Positions 1 to 8,516 are shown, counted from the first letter of the stretch. The stretch: DNA of 64,000 nucleotides from Secundilactobacillus oryzae JCM 18671 (GCF_000740055.1 NZ_BBJM01000002.1:1-64000); one strand, 5' to 3'. Numbers and translations: made by a program. The notes: generated from the letters alone by a model not told the origin.

Positions 1-153
1 GTAATCACTCCCTATATTGGTTGGAATTAGCTACTACCATTGTAAGTGATTGCTTTGGGCTTTTTAATTTCTGTTCGGATTAATTATAGAATTTGCCAGC
101 TAAAGTCACCTCACACTTTTTAGGGGTGAACTGGATCTTGTTGGGACTGAGTA

Positions 154-177
154 ATGGCGTGCAGGCTTAATCCATAA
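154..177 (+). CDS. Possible 7-residue leader peptide upstream of ABC-F gene
   Basis: The frame ATG to TAA encodes MACRLNP. The upstream purine stretch (GGGACTGAG) is a weak ribosome binding site. Its stop codon lies 5 bases before the terminator stem, the spacing expected if a stalled ribosome is to block hairpin formation. A 7-codon frame can occur by chance, so this call rests on position only. Confidence 0.3.
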   Translation: MACRLNP

Positions 178-181
178 AGCT

Positions 182-208
182 AGCACACTTTTTGCAGTGT
201 GCTTTTTT
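182..208 (+). terminator. Intrinsic terminator in ABC-F leader
   Basis: A 7-bp perfect stem (GCACACT 183-189 with AGTGTGC 196-202) with a 6-base loop is followed by six T residues. Confidence 0.8.
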
Positions 209-248
209 GCTACCCAAAATTAATTGGTCCCTGAAAGGGGACAATCAT

Positions 249-1763
249 ATGACTCAAATTAAACTTAAAAACTTAACTAAAACAGTGGCCGGTCAGCCAC
301 TCTTTGAAGCACCGGAGCTTACCGCCAGTGGCAACGAAATCGTTGGCATTACTGGAACAAATGGCTCTGGAAAAACTACTCTCCTACGTATCATCGCCGG
401 CCAAGATACCGACTTCAACGGTACTCGAACCGTTCAAGGCTCCCTCATCCTGGTCAATCAAGTAAATCCCATCACCGATAAGAGTGGTGGACAAGAAACG
501 ATGGCGAAAATTCGGGAAGCAATCAGCACGAACCCAGATATTTTAATGCTTGATGAACCAACGGCTAATCTTGATGAACCCCATCAAGAGTGGTTAATTG
601 ATCAACTTCATCGCTATCATGGCCTAATCTTAGTCATCTCCCACGACCATCATTTTCTAACTGAAACGGCAAACAAAATTTGGGCCATCGAAAATCAACT
701 ATATACCCAATTTGACGGTAACCTAGAAGTATTTGAACAATACCAGTCAGAGGTAAAGGCTAATCAATTACACGAATACAAGCGCCAAAACCGCAAAGAA
801 CACGACCTTAAACTAGCGGTCCAAGCCCGCAAAGAGAAGGCAGCACGAATCCGCCGTGGTAGCAAGAGTATGGGATGCGTCGAATTAGCCAAAACCAAGA
901 CCGCACGGGAACAAAATGCCGGTAAGATGGAACGTGGTGCCCGCGCCATGAAGGAACGTGCTCAACGTCAAACGGATGCGACTAAGCCATTTGAACGTTC
1001 GGCCATTAAGCTCATGACCACCGATTTCCCCACCTTCTCAGGAAAAACGGTCGTGAACGTCAATCAGTTCGATCTGAAAGCCTTTGGCAAAAAGCTATTG
1101 ACCAATGCCACCTTTCAAATTAAACCCGGCGAGCGAGTCGCCTTAATTGGCCCCAATGGCTCAGGCAAAACAACACTGATAAACGCCATCTTGACCCACC
1201 AACCACACACTCAAATTTCAAATCATGCGGCAGTTGGCTATTTTAATCAAGACATTTCACAGCTTCCTGGCGATTCATCTGTCTGGTCATTTATGCGACG
1301 GGCTAGCGTCTTAGACGAAGATCGAACTCGCCAAATCATGGGCGCCTTCGGTCTCAACGCTCGTTTTTATGATCGTCAAATTGAGGAACTCAGCGGTGGC
1401 GAAAAAGTTAAACTCCAACTATTGCAAATTCTGTTAGGGAACAGTAATTTCTTGATTTTAGATGAACCGACAAACTTTCTAGATGTCCAGGCATTACAAG
1501 CTTTAGCGGATTACCTCAATCAATATCCCGGAACCGTCTTACTGGTTTCTCACGACCAAGATTTTCGCAAGCAAGTTGCCACACGTACTCTGTCGTTTGA
1601 AAATCAGAACTTAATCGATCCTGATATGGCGACTGTTCACGCCGCCCCCGCTAGTGACTTACCTTTGCTCAAATTACGCTATGATCAGTTGATGATGGCA
1701 CCGGACTCCGATACTAAAGAATTACAAAAATTGCGCCAGCAAATTGATGCGCTTGAAAATTAA
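249..1763 (+). CDS. ABC-F ribosomal protection protein, Vga/VmlR/Lmo0919-like
   Basis: The protein has 504 residues and two ABC ATPase domains with no membrane segments. Domain 1 has Walker A GTNGSGKT (about 36-43), SGGQ (79-82) and a Walker B ending DEPTANLD. Domain 2 has Walker A GPNGSGKTT (301-309), LSGGE (381-385) and LILDEPTNFLD. Between them, at about 170-260, is a long basic helical linker, the part that reaches into the ribosome in antibiotic-resistance ABC-F proteins. The very short stretch between Q-loop and signature in domain 1 is typical of the Vga/VmlR group. The ATG at 249 is chosen because AAAGGGG precedes it; an in-frame upstream start at 192 lies inside the terminator. Likely role: displacement of lincosamide, streptogramin A or pleuromutilin drugs. 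Specificity cannot be read from sequence. Confidence 0.88.
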   Translation: MTQIKLKNLTKTVAGQPLFEAPELTASGNEIVGITGTNGSGKTTLLRIIAGQDTDFNGTRTVQGSLILVNQVNPITDKSGGQETMAKIREAISTNPDILMLDEPTANLDEPHQEWLIDQLHRYHGLILVISHDHHFLTETANKIWAIENQLYTQFDGNLEVFEQYQSEVKANQLHEYKRQNRKEHDLKLAVQARKEKAARIRRGSKSMGCVELAKTKTAREQNAGKMERGARAMKERAQRQTDATKPFERSAIKLMTTDFPTFSGKTVVNVNQFDLKAFGKKLLTNATFQIKPGERVALIGPNGSGKTTLINAILTHQPHTQISNHAAVGYFNQDISQLPGDSSVWSFMRRASVLDEDRTRQIMGAFGLNARFYDRQIEELSGGEKVKLQLLQILLGNSNFLILDEPTNFLDVQALQALADYLNQYPGTVLLVSHDQDFRKQVATRTLSFENQNLIDPDMATVHAAPASDLPLLKLRYDQLMMAPDSDTKELQKLRQQIDALEN

Positions 1764-1777
1764 TTTCGATTTTAGAG

Positions 1778-1806
1778 TTGACTTCGCATTTTGAATTTGT
1801 TAAATT
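1778..1806 (+). promoter_or_regulatory. Promoter of serCA leader transcript
   Basis: TTGACT (1778-1783), a 17-base spacer and TAAATT (1801-1806) with an extended TGn element directly upstream. Transcription would start near 1813, just before the leader peptide. Confidence 0.65.
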
Positions 1807-1835
1807 CAGGTAAGAAAATGAAAGGAGCATTAGCT

Positions 1836-1901
1836 ATGATTATTTTAATTAACGCCCAATGGAATAATGTCTCCTCCTGGTCTACGGTATCATCTATGTA
1901 G
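1836..1901 (+). CDS. Serine-rich leader peptide of serCA
   Basis: This 21-codon frame is preceded by the strong site GAAAGGAG with about 7 bases spacing. Its second half reads NVSSWSTVSSM, so five of the last ten codons are Ser (TCC TCC TCT TCA TCT). The first half is hydrophobic with no known domain. It lies between a good promoter and a terminator that precedes phosphoserine aminotransferase, exactly the placing of a classical attenuation leader peptide. It would be sensed rather than functional as a protein. Two Trp codons are also present, but the downstream genes make serine, so Ser is the likelier signal. Confidence 0.72.
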   Translation: MIILINAQWNNVSSWSTVSSM

Positions 1902-2026
1902 ACCACGTTTTCGCGTCACAAAAAACGTCCTACGTAGATGATCTTCATTTACGTAGGGCAGACAAACTAGTCTATAAATGGATTAAATCCATGCCCTCGT
2001 CGCTTTTGCGGTGGGGGCTTTTTATT
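1879..2026 (+). promoter_or_regulatory. Leader-peptide attenuator controlling serC-serA
   Basis: Four sets of complementary segments can be read. 1:2 is GGTCTAC (1879-1885) with GTAGACC (1898-1904). 2:3 is 1889-1901 with 1930-1942, 13 bp with one G-U. 3:4 is 1927-1936 with 1950-1959. Segment 4 (AGGGCA, 1955-1960) can also pair with the 5' arm of the terminator (TGCCCT, 1992-1997). A ribosome stalled at the Ser codons (1872-1895) would leave segment 2 free, giving 2:3, freeing 4 to disrupt the terminator. A ribosome reaching the stop codon would cover segment 2, giving 3:4 and termination. The pairings are seen; the mechanism is inferred. Confidence 0.7.
1993..2023 (+). terminator. Attenuator terminator before serC
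   Basis: An 11-bp stem (1993-2003 with 2008-2018, several G-U pairs) has a TTTT loop and is followed by TTTTT. It ends about 23 bases before the serC start codon. Confidence 0.85.
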
Positions 2027-2046
2027 TAGAAAAAGGGAGCGATTTT

Positions 2047-3129
2047 ATGTCAGTTTTTAATTTTTCAGCGGGTCCAGCCGTTATGCCAAAACCAGTTATC
2101 GAACAAATTCAAAGAGATCTACCTTCTCTCGACAACTCCGGAATGAGTATCTTGGAAATCTCCCACCGTAGCGCCCTTTTCCAGAACATTATCGATGAAG
2201 CGGTGGCTGATTTACGCGATTTACTCAATATTCCAGCAAACTACCATATTTGTTTTGCTCAAGGTGGTGGCACTGGCCAATTTGCCGCTGTTCCATTGAA
2301 TTTAGCGAACAATCGCCGTCATATTGCCCTGTTAGATAGTGGTACTTGGGCAGCCAAAGCCGGTAAAGAAGCAACTCGCCTAGGCTATCAGGTCACAACT
2401 CTAGCAACCACCAAAGACGGTAAATACCGTGAGTTACCTCGCTTAAAGCAGGCCATTCCAGCGGATTCGTTTGACTACCTTCATGTGACCACTAATAATA
2501 CGATTGAAGGCACGGCTTACCACACGGTGCCAGAATCCGAAATTCCCATCGTCGCTGATATGTCTTCTAATTTTCTTGGCGAAAACTATGACATTACCAA
2601 CTTTGGTCTCGTCTTTGCGGGTGCTCAGAAAAACCTTGGCCCTGCTGGTGTGACGGTGGTCATCGTACGCGAGGATCTTATCCAGACTGCCGAAGCGGTT
2701 CCTAGTATTTTTGACTATCAGCTAGCCATCGACAAAGGCTCGATGCTTAATACACCACCAACATTTGCCATCTATGCTGCCGGTTTGGTTCTCAAATGGA
2801 TTAAAGCAGAGGGAGGGGTCACCGAGATGGCCCGCCGTAATCAAGCTAAATCAGACAAATTATATGACTACCTGGATGAATCTAAGCTTTTTAATGCCCC
2901 TGCATTTAAACCGGACCGCTCTTACACTAACGTCGTATTCTCAACCAACAACGACGAGCTTGATGCCGTCTTAGTTAAAGAAGCCACTGCAGCTGGACTC
3001 ATGAACCTCAAGGGTCACCGCAGTGTCGGCGGCCTAAGAGCTAGCCTTTACAATGCCATGCCAATGGCCGGCGTTGACGCTTTAATTGACTTTCTCTACC
3101 AATTCGAACAAACCCATCAGGAGGCCTAA
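2047..3129 (+). CDS. serC: Phosphoserine aminotransferase
   Basis: SerC uses PLP to convert 3-phosphohydroxypyruvate and glutamate to O-phosphoserine and 2-oxoglutarate in the cytosol, the second step of serine synthesis. The 360-residue length fits the family. The N-terminus NFSAGPA and the PLP-lysine context GAQKNLGPAG (Lys about 195) are diagnostic. ATG 2047 is preferred over an in-frame GTG at 2011 because AAAAGGGAG precedes it and the GTG lies within the terminator stem. serA follows after 3 bases. No serB was seen here. Expression is likely set by the Ser-codon attenuator upstream. Confidence 0.95.
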   Translation: MSVFNFSAGPAVMPKPVIEQIQRDLPSLDNSGMSILEISHRSALFQNIIDEAVADLRDLLNIPANYHICFAQGGGTGQFAAVPLNLANNRRHIALLDSGTWAAKAGKEATRLGYQVTTLATTKDGKYRELPRLKQAIPADSFDYLHVTTNNTIEGTAYHTVPESEIPIVADMSSNFLGENYDITNFGLVFAGAQKNLGPAGVTVVIVREDLIQTAEAVPSIFDYQLAIDKGSMLNTPPTFAIYAAGLVLKWIKAEGGVTEMARRNQAKSDKLYDYLDESKLFNAPAFKPDRSYTNVVFSTNNDELDAVLVKEATAAGLMNLKGHRSVGGLRASLYNAMPMAGVDALIDFLYQFEQTHQEA

Positions 3130-3132
3130 ATT

Positions 3133-4299
3133 ATGTATCAAATTAAAACTTACAACGCCATCGCTCAAGAAGGCTTAGACCAATTCACCGCAGACTACCA
3201 AATCAACCAGACCGACACTCCTGACGCTTACCTCATTCGGTCCGTGAATCTCCAAAAAGCCGACTTCCCAGAACAGCTGAAAGTAATCGCCCGCTGTGGT
3301 GCCGGTTTCAACAATATCCCGCTGACTCGAGTCACTAAGCAAGGTATCGCCGCCTTCAACACACCCGGAAGTAACTCAAACGCTGTGAAAGAACTGGTCA
3401 TTTCAATGCTCATCGCCAGCTCGCGGAACCTGTTCCAAGCTGCCGCTTATAGCGCGCAAAACGGCGGTGCCGACATTTCGATGCGGACGGAAAAGGAAAA
3501 GACCCAATTCAATGGAACCGAATTATTAGGTAAAACCCTTGCTGTCATTGGTGTGGGTCACGTCGGCTCACTAGTAGCGAATGCCGCCAACGCTCTCGGA
3601 ATGCGTGTCGTCGGCTACGATCCATATCTCTCAGCAGATGCTGCTTGGCGAATTTCAACCAAGATTCAGCGAGCTAACACGTTAGAAGAAGCCATTGCAA
3701 ACGCCGATTACGTCTCACTTCACGTTCCAAAGAACGAGGAAACGACCGGTATGATCAACGCTACCGTTCTTGCCAAAATGAAACCTAACGCAGTGTTGCT
3801 CAACTATGCTCGCGGTGAAATTGTAAACCTCGATGATACATTAGCTGCACTTGATCAGCATCACCTTGGTCAATTCATGACTGACTTCGGCGATGACCGC
3901 TTACTCAATCGCGATGATGTGGTCATTACCCCTCACATCGGTGGTTCAACTGGTCAAGCCGAGGCTAATGGGGCCATTCAAGGCGCTCAAACCATTATGG
4001 AATACCTCGAAACAGGAAACATCACCAACTCAGTCAACCTACCTAATCTCCAAGTGCCGTTTGAATCACGTTATCGTCTCACTTTGATTCACGAAAACAT
4101 CCCCAACATGGTTGGCCAAATTGCCACACTACTGGCTAACGCCAACATCAACATTGAAACCATGAGCAATGCCGCTCGCGGTGACGTTGCCTACACCATT
4201 ATCGATGTCGACCATCTTCAGGAAGTGCAAGAAGCGCAACTCGAAGCTGATTTGAACAAGATTCCGGCAGTCTATCGTACCCGATTGCTGACTAAATAA
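3133..4299 (+). CDS. serA: D-3-phosphoglycerate dehydrogenase with ACT domain
   Basis: SerA oxidises 3-phosphoglycerate with NAD+, the committed step of serine synthesis. The 388 residues comprise a split substrate domain, a Rossmann domain with GVGHVG (140-145), catalytic Arg in NYARGE (226) and His in TPHIGG (267), and a C-terminal ACT domain from about 315. The ACT domain suggests allosteric control by serine, adding a second level of feedback to the transcriptional attenuator. The ribosome binding site GGAGG overlaps the end of serC, so the two are an operon. Confidence 0.95.
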   Translation: MYQIKTYNAIAQEGLDQFTADYQINQTDTPDAYLIRSVNLQKADFPEQLKVIARCGAGFNNIPLTRVTKQGIAAFNTPGSNSNAVKELVISMLIASSRNLFQAAAYSAQNGGADISMRTEKEKTQFNGTELLGKTLAVIGVGHVGSLVANAANALGMRVVGYDPYLSADAAWRISTKIQRANTLEEAIANADYVSLHVPKNEETTGMINATVLAKMKPNAVLLNYARGEIVNLDDTLAALDQHHLGQFMTDFGDDRLLNRDDVVITPHIGGSTGQAEANGAIQGAQTIMEYLETGNITNSVNLPNLQVPFESRYRLTLIHENIPNMVGQIATLLANANINIETMSNAARGDVAYTIIDVDHLQEVQEAQLEADLNKIPAVYRTRLLTK

Positions 4300-4302
4300 C
4301 GA

Positions 4303-4336
4303 AAAAGGCGAGGACAAAATTTTGCCCTCGCCTTTT
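4303..4336. terminator. Bidirectional terminator serA / EamA transporter
   Basis: AAAAGGCGAGG and CCTCGCCTTTT form a perfect stem around an A/T-rich loop, sitting between two converging genes. Confidence 0.85.
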
Positions 4337-4337
4337 A

Positions 4338-5273
4338 CTATTCAATTAGTTCATGATCTAGCGCTCGTCGTCCTCTTTGCAGAATATAAATCGCAAAAAT
4401 AACGAGTGCAGAGCCAATAATTTCGACAATCGAAACATCGAGGCTCAAGAAAATCACACTTAAAATAAAGGTCATAACTGGTTGCACCGCATCCACAATA
4501 CTGACCACATCGGATGGCGCAAAATTCAAACTATAGAGTAACAGGCCAAACGGTAAAATCGTTCCAACCACAATCACCGTCATCACTGAAGCAACCAGTG
4601 TGCCCGTAATTGGTGGTGTATCTAGCCAGAACGGGTGGTTCAAATTAAATAGGACCCCCGCAATAAACGTTCCCCAGCCAAGCACCAAAATTGGTGAGTG
4701 GTGTTCCTCAATCACTGGCCTTGGTAGTACAACATAGAACGCCGCCGTAATCCCAGATCCAATACCCCACAATAGTGAATCGAGCGGAATTGAAAGCTGA
4801 TGAATATCACCCTTAGTGATTGCCAAGAAAACGCCAAGCATTGAGATAACGAATGCAATTAAATCACTTCGTAACGGACGAATTCCCTTAAATACCAAGC
4901 TACCAACCACGATGAATAAGGGACTTAAATACTGCAAAATCGTTGCCGAAGCAGCGTTCCCAGTTTGAACTGAATAGTAAAACGTTAGTAAATTCAGCAT
5001 TAAACCAAACACCGCATACGCTAATAGCCAGCCAATGGTCCGCCAAGATTTAAAAACATTAAAACTCTTCATCCCATACTTGAATAAACTAAAAATCAAC
5101 AAAATGGCGCCTGCCCCAATTGTCCGCGTTGACAGCAACCATCCTGCTGGAATTGCTTGACCCTGTGCAATAAATTGTAAAACCGTTCCTGAAATTCCCC
5201 AAAGCGTTGACGCAATGGCTGCCCAGAAAATACCCTTAACAACGTTTACACCGGGCAGATTATTCTCACTCAT
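4338..5273 (-). CDS. EamA/DMT-family transporter
   Basis: A 311-residue integral membrane protein with about ten hydrophobic segments arranged as two EamA repeats (first repeat begins ASTLWGISGT). Members of the family export or import amino acids, sugars or metabolites; the substrate cannot be told from sequence. The start at 5273 is chosen over 5300 because AAGGATGAG lies 4 bases upstream. The gene follows the secreted protease with 30 bases between them, so it may be cotranscribed with it. It converges on serA through a shared terminator. Confidence 0.85.
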   Translation of the reverse strand: MSENNLPGVNVVKGIFWAAIASTLWGISGTVLQFIAQGQAIPAGWLLSTRTIGAGAILLIFSLFKYGMKSFNVFKSWRTIGWLLAYAVFGLMLNLLTFYYSVQTGNAASATILQYLSPLFIVVGSLVFKGIRPLRSDLIAFVISMLGVFLAITKGDIHQLSIPLDSLLWGIGSGITAAFYVVLPRPVIEEHHSPILVLGWGTFIAGVLFNLNHPFWLDTPPITGTLVASVMTVIVVGTILPFGLLLYSLNFAPSDVVSIVDAVQPVMTFILSVIFLSLDVSIVEIIGSALVIFAIYILQRGRRALDHELIE

Positions 5274-5303
5274 AAACTCATCCTTACTAATATAATTCAA
5301 TTA

Positions 5304-6089
5304 TTAATGCAGTAAATCATACATCTTGATACCGGCCTTTGCACGCGCCAAGTCATTCTTGGTAATTAAATTGACGTTTAATCGGCCGTGATATACATCA
5401 TCAAACTGGTAAATATCACCGTATCCAACGCCCTTGTACATCAAATTATGCGAATTCTTGGAATGCTTCATCCCTAAGGCATGTCCCATTTCGTGGTCCA
5501 GAATTCGGCTAAACTCCACAATCCGCGCCGAGCCAGCTAATTCCGTATCAATCATGGTATTCGCCTGATCAATCGGTAGTTCCTGATACGAGCTATTCAG
5601 ATAGTTATGCTTCATGAGCTTCGTAATGTCTAATAATTCTCCGTTAAAATAGGGCTTTGAAACATTGATGTGGCGTGATTTCGATATCCACCAAGCCACT
5701 CCTGATGGCGTCGCTGTAGACGGTGGCGTTGTAAACTTCAATGTTATTGTATGCTTTTTGGCGGTACCTTGATAAAACACTTCGCGGCCCAATTTAGCAT
5801 TCCAATCACTGATTGCGCGGTTCAGACTGAGGTTCATAGCGGTAGAATGGGTAGCATCGTAAATAGCAATCCGATTCGTCTTGGTAAACCCAGTCTGGTA
5901 GCCATAGCTAAGATTATACGATTTAGCAATTTTGGCCTTATATTTTTTAGCTGCTTTTTTGGTGTGAATCTTGGTCACAGAAAGAAAGCTCGGCGTCGTC
6001 TTGGCAAAGACCGGTTCGGAGACACCCGCAAACAATAACATCATTATTGCCATAATCGTGCTAAGTTTTAAGATCCGATGCCTCTTCAT
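5304..6089 (-). CDS. Secreted matrixin-like zinc metalloprotease
   Basis: 261 residues. The N-terminus is a typical signal peptide (basic start, hydrophobic run, cleavage near VFA-KT). The zinc motif HEMGHALGMKH (His199, Glu200, His203, His209) followed by the Met-turn NLMY (Met217) is that of M10-type metzincins. The product is predicted to be exported and to cleave an extracellular or wall protein; the substrate is unknown. ATG 6089 is selected because GAGGGGGAA precedes it. A divergent paralogue lies at 14436-15329 and shares the NWNAKLGR and HTIT segments around the core. Confidence 0.85.
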   Translation of the reverse strand: MKRHRILKLSTIMAIMMLLFAGVSEPVFAKTTPSFLSVTKIHTKKAAKKYKAKIAKSYNLSYGYQTGFTKTNRIAIYDATHSTAMNLSLNRAISDWNAKLGREVFYQGTAKKHTITLKFTTPPSTATPSGVAWWISKSRHINVSKPYFNGELLDITKLMKHNYLNSSYQELPIDQANTMIDTELAGSARIVEFSRILDHEMGHALGMKHSKNSHNLMYKGVGYGDIYQFDDVYHGRLNVNLITKNDLARAKAGIKMYDLLH

Positions 6090-6173
6090 GACAAGTTCCC
6101 CCTCTACCAAACGCCATCTAAGTATACTCAACTTAATTTATAGTTAGCATGAAATTTCCATTAAACTTTATGG

Positions 6174-6917
6174 TTAACCCAATTTTGCCAGAAATGCCAA
6201 GACGTCCTGGGTCAGTTCATGCCGATACTTACTATACGTAATCACGTGTGGTGCACCCTCGTATTGCTTAAGGGTCACCGATGTGGTTGCCTGAAGTGTC
6301 TCCGCCAGTTTTTCATTTACCTTTGGATCAATCAGTTCATCTGCGGTTCCTTCCGCAATGAAAACGGGTTGCTTAATACTAGCTAAATCATCACGAACAC
6401 CATCTGCATAAGCGCTAATCGCATCCTGTTGGGTCGTAATATGCTCACGCATCCAGTTAACCCGTTTTACAATTTCTGATTCTAGTAATTTCTGGCGTTT
6501 CAACCAGCGTTCGGATCGAGCCACAAATGTTCTGTTTACCTGTGTCTTATCAGTTGGAAACAGCGGCGAACTAATCGTGCCCCCACCACTAATTTCAGGA
6601 AAGATTTCCATTAATTTTAACGCGAAAATGCCACCCAAAGATTCGCCGAATACGGTAATTTGCTGGTAACCGTTTTGCTGTAGCTGTTGATAAGCCGTCA
6701 TGGCATCTTGCCACCAGATTGCCGGATTACCTGCCGTAATAACATCTTCAGGATCTTCCGTTCCGTGGCCAGAAAATAGTGGTGCAAAAACGGTATACCC
6801 CGCCTCATGTAAATCTTCACCAAAGGCATGCACATCGATTGGACTGCTTGAAAAAGTATGGAGCAGCAATACCGCTTTGTCGCCACCCTTAAAATAAAAT
6901 GTTTCTGGTGCAATCAC
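6174..6917 (-). CDS. Alpha/beta hydrolase, carboxylesterase (Est30-like)
   Basis: 247 residues with the alpha/beta hydrolase fold and no signal peptide. The nucleophile elbow is GESLGG (Ser about 95), the acidic residue is in ADELIDP and the His in APHVITY. The N-terminal LLHTFSSSPID and the LFSGHGT segments match the monomeric carboxylesterases of Gram-positive bacteria that act on short acyl esters. It is a single gene with its own upstream region. The physiological ester is not known. Confidence 0.85.
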   Translation of the reverse strand: MIAPETFYFKGGDKAVLLLHTFSSSPIDVHAFGEDLHEAGYTVFAPLFSGHGTEDPEDVITAGNPAIWWQDAMTAYQQLQQNGYQQITVFGESLGGIFALKLMEIFPEISGGGTISSPLFPTDKTQVNRTFVARSERWLKRQKLLESEIVKRVNWMREHITTQQDAISAYADGVRDDLASIKQPVFIAEGTADELIDPKVNEKLAETLQATTSVTLKQYEGAPHVITYSKYRHELTQDVLAFLAKLG

Positions 6918-6983
6918 TATTATTCATCCTCCGATCCGGTTTCTCTCTTTACCCAAATTTTACCACATGATTTCCGAAAGCTG

Positions 6984-7937
6984 TCAGTCTACTTTAATCT
7001 TTTGTAAATATTGCTTCAGCATTTCTCGGGTGCTATCCGGCAACGTTTCAATTTCAACATCATCGCCTAAAAATAGTAGCCACTTAATTGCTTCTTCAAC
7101 CTGATTTTGATCATCAGTATCAAGATAACCTTGAATGATTGCACTCGTTTGAAATGGTGAAGTGTAATTCAGCATGAGTTGAAATGGATGGTACTTTTTA
7201 AATTGGCTGATTGCGCGATACCCTAGTCTCAGCTTAAAATTCTCTAGTTGTTGTTTAGGGTGAATCAGCGATTCTACTTTCTTTTGCGACCATCTTACCT
7301 TGGGTTCGAACGTGGTCACCGCTGTAATTTCATCTACCGATATAATTTGTTGTGCTTGCTGCTCATAATTAATAACCGCCACAAACCAGCTTCCACGTTC
7401 TTGATAGAGCTGATAAATGTAAGTTAAATAAGCTGTTTGTGCCGTTGAAATTCGAAGATATGAATCCAGCAACGCCTCATTCACTAATTTTTCCAGAATG
7501 GGACTCGCCTGATCGACCAAATCCAAAATATTAGGATTACGATGATTTGTACTGGGAAACCGAATTAATTCGTTCAATCGTACCAATTCATCTTGCTGAT
7601 TTGGCGATAGCAAACCCAACAATTTCTCCGTAATGGTTTGCCGACTTTTCAAATAGGGAAGTTGCCGATTCCGCGTTGCAATGAATGCGGTAAATAACGC
7701 TTTAATTTCACTGTTCGAAAAGCGAATAGCCGGTAATAGTGAGTTTGGCATTACAGCATAGCCACCATCGCGACCAACTTCGGAAACCAATGGCATCCCA
7801 TTTTGCTCGATTTCGCGCACATCTCGCAAAGCTGTGGCTCTGGAAATCTCAAATTAAGCCATGAGTTCCGAAATAGTGAAATGCGCTCGATTGTTGATAT
7901 AGCGCATCATCGTGTTAATTCGTTCGACCTTATTCAT
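6984..7937 (-). pseudogene. YafY-type HTH/WYL transcriptional regulator, nonsense mutation at codon 28
   Basis: The full frame from ATG 7937 (perfect AGGAGG 6 bases upstream) to 6984 is 317 sense codons plus an internal TAA at 7854-7856. The first 27 codons are the start of a DeoR-like helix-turn-helix (RINTMMRYINNRAHFTISELMA), and the frame resumes directly with FEISRATALRDVREIE, the recognition helix region, then a WYL domain to the end. An intact version would be a normal-length regulator. The change CAA to TAA or GAA to TAA accounts for it. A downstream start at 7829 would give a protein without the DNA-binding domain. The usual partner, a GyrI-like gene, lies divergently. Confidence 0.85.
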
Positions 7938-7950
7938 GTGGTCCTCCTAA

Positions 7951-7973
7951 ATAGTGTCAATTTTTGATACTAT
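7951..7973. promoter_or_regulatory. Palindromic operator between WYL regulator and GyrI-like gene
   Basis: ATAGTGTCA (7951-7959) and TGATACTAT (7965-7973) form an 8/9 inverted repeat with a 5-base spacer, placed in the 97-base divergent promoter region. It is the natural candidate for the site bound by the adjacent, now broken, regulator. Confidence 0.6.
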
Positions 7974-8034
7974 TACAAGTTATTATAACGATGTTGAAAA
8001 AAAGAAAAGCTGAATTGCTTAAGGAGGATTTATC

Positions 8035-8493
8035 ATGTCAAACTATCAAATTACCGATCAATCAGGTTTCACAATCGCCAGTGTGGGGGTTGAACTAAAG
8101 AGTGACTACACCGACTACGCCGGCATCATGCAAGAAAAGGATGCTTTTACCAACACCGTTAAATCAAACGGCAGCCTTGAAAAATTGCAAACCGCTTCAA
8201 AAAATGGCGAACTCTACCTTATCAATGAAGCTTACGATAACAAGATGATGTACTACTTCGGCGTTGAAGCGGATCAGGCACTTCCCGATGTGACTCGTAA
8301 CGTTGAATTTCCCGATGGTAAGTATGTCGTTATCGAAGGTAGCGCAAACGAATTAACGGGCGCAATGTTTGGTCAAGTCCTCAATGAAGTCTCTGATTAC
8401 GCCTACGTTGGTGGCCCTAACGCCGTGGTCGTCACAGAACAGGGTGCAGACCAAGTTAGTGGCAAAATGATTGTCCCAGTGGTCGCTAAATAA
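8035..8493 (+). CDS. GyrI-like / effector-binding domain protein
   Basis: 152 residues matching the stand-alone GyrI-like small-molecule-binding fold (AraC effector-binding type), with the segments YYFGVEADQ and FPDGKYVVIEG. Such proteins bind small hydrophobic ligands or, in SbmC, gyrase poisons. It has an excellent AAGGAGG site. It is divergent from the WYL regulator and shares an operator-like palindrome with it, so loss of that regulator may have altered its expression. Its ligand is unknown. Confidence 0.78.
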   Translation: MSNYQITDQSGFTIASVGVELKSDYTDYAGIMQEKDAFTNTVKSNGSLEKLQTASKNGELYLINEAYDNKMMYYFGVEADQALPDVTRNVEFPDGKYVVIEGSANELTGAMFGQVLNEVSDYAYVGGPNAVVVTEQGADQVSGKMIVPVVAK

Positions 8494-8516
8494 TAACGTT
8501 TACGTGTATACGCAAA

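Larger units (their letters stand above)
106..208 (+). promoter_or_regulatory. Putative ribosome-mediated attenuator leader of the ABC-F gene
   Basis: The region ends in an intrinsic terminator (182-208) only about 40 bases before the ABC-F start codon. A 7-codon open frame (154-177) stops 5 bases before the terminator's 5' arm. The hexamer CACACT of that arm (184-189) also occurs upstream at 112-117, so the 3' arm (196-201) could pair with either copy, giving mutually exclusive folds. Leaders with a short uORF and a terminator are known for vmlR and lmo0919, whose products resemble this one. Drug-induced stalling on the uORF would cover the terminator arm. The folds and the role are inferred; the hairpin could instead simply end an upstream transcript. 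Confidence 0.5.

Noticed and set aside
1836-1901. Tryptophan as the signal of the leader peptide before serCA (two Trp codons)
   Set aside because: Ser codons are more numerous and clustered, and the downstream genes make serine; trp genes here have their own T-box.
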